From: Pseudonocardia sp. N23
Lineage (GTDB): Bacteria; Actinomycetota; Actinomycetes; Mycobacteriales; Pseudonocardiaceae
Reading direction: 5' to 3'
Length of the DNA stretch: 42,276 nucleotides
NCBI RefSeq assembly: GCF_002583555.1
Contig: NZ_BEGX01000051.1
Location: 1 to 42,276 of the forward strand
In this document: piece after piece, positions 42,042 to 42,276 of the stretch
Numbering within the stretch: position 1 is the stretch's first letter
Layout: every line of letters begins with the position of its first letter
Notes under the pieces: model-generated
What the model saw: only the letters and a program-made list of their open reading frames with translations
Told to the model about the DNA's origin: nothing
Databases searched by the model: none
Position numbers and translations under genes: made by a program

Positions 42042-42275
42042 TCATGCAGTCATGCCGACGAGTTGCTCTGGACGCGGGACCGCGGGCTGTTCGGCGATCA
42101 GGTCCAGGAACTCCTGGCGGAAGTACTTGATGCCACTGGTGATCGGGCTCGTCGCGCCGTCACCGAGCGGACAGAAGGAACGGCCCAGGATGTTGTCGCA
42201 GATGTCGAGCATCGTCTCGACATCCTCACTGGTGCCCTGCCCGTGCACCATCCGTTCGAGGATCTGGACGAGCCA
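42042..42275 (-). CDS. nuoF: NADH-quinone oxidoreductase subunit F, C-terminal part (cut by window edge)
   Basis: The visible 77 codons encode WLVQILERMVHGQGTSEDVE, then DICDNILGRSFCPLGDGATS and a helix ending in EFLDLIAEQPAVP. This is the C-terminal helical domain of NuoF, the NADH- and FMN-binding subunit of complex I. The Cys in SFCPLGD is a ligand of the [4Fe-4S] N3 cluster. The gene continues beyond 42276. A related diaphorase subunit (formate dehydrogenase or bidirectional hydrogenase type) cannot be excluded from this piece alone. Confidence 0.88.
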   Translation of the reverse strand, partial: WLVQILERMVHGQGTSEDVETMLDICDNILGRSFCPLGDGATSPITSGIKYFRQEFLDLIAEQPAVPRPEQLVGMTA

Positions 42276-42276
42276 G

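Noticed and set aside
1..42276. CRISPR arrays, tRNA and rRNA genes
   Set aside because: I looked for regularly spaced repeats, tRNA T-loop and acceptor-stem signatures and rRNA landmarks. A GGTTCGAGCCC string near 41609 resembles a T-loop, but no cloverleaf could be built around it.

Overview
The window is high-GC DNA with tightly packed, overlapping genes and frequent GTG starts. It looks like an actinomycete chromosome, probably from Pseudonocardiaceae or a relative. Support comes from a DUF5313 protein, an actinobacterial-type (group 1h) NiFe hydrogenase cluster, an Acg/Rv2032-type nitroreductase relic and Acr3/ArsC arsenic genes. The genus is inferred, not shown.

Layout. (1) 79-8250: a complete respiratory nitrate reductase operon narGHJI on the minus strand, divergent from a narK-type transporter. 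(2) 8247-12755: a loosely packed accessory stretch with a truncated membrane-protein start, a small hypothetical gene, a frameshifted gene behind overlapping palindromes, a divergent malic-enzyme-like protein and a DUF5313 membrane protein. (3) 12756-31167: a hydrogenase island. An AraC-type regulator, hypA and hypB run leftward. Seventeen tightly packed genes run rightward: a DUF1641 protein, hydrogenase small and large subunits, an enlarged maturation protease, a 67-aa protein, a TPR protein, a NifU-Rieske protein, an NHL propeller, hypF, hypC, a SIS-HypC fusion, a SIS protein, hypE, a second hypC, hypD and two proteins of unknown function. (4) 31168-35624: a gene graveyard with relics of a beta-carbonic anhydrase, an Acg nitroreductase, a molybdopterin oxidoreductase, a MarR regulator and an IS256 transposase. 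Among them sit an intact cupin gene and a coupled pair encoding a 65-aa and a Cys-rich 252-aa protein. (5) 35625-41658: an arsenic resistance module, with arsO-like flavoprotein, MFS transporter, arsR, acr3 and two arsC-like genes on the minus strand, and a divergent ArsR-acetyltransferase (ArsN-like) fusion. (6) 42042-42276: the 3' end of a nuoF-like gene.

How the parts fit. The hydrogenase type is known from other actinomycetes to oxidise atmospheric hydrogen. Every Hyp maturation factor (A-F) is present, so the enzyme should be self-sufficient. The NifU-Rieske protein is the obvious candidate to carry electrons from the hydrogenase to the respiratory chain. Nitrate reductase next door offers a possible anaerobic outlet, but that link is inferred from position only. 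The arsenic module covers sensing (two ArsR proteins), arsenate reduction, arsenite efflux and probably acetylation of an arsenical. The most unusual features are the SIS/SIS-HypC pair, the C-terminal extension on the protease, and the fusion of ArsR to an acetyltransferase.
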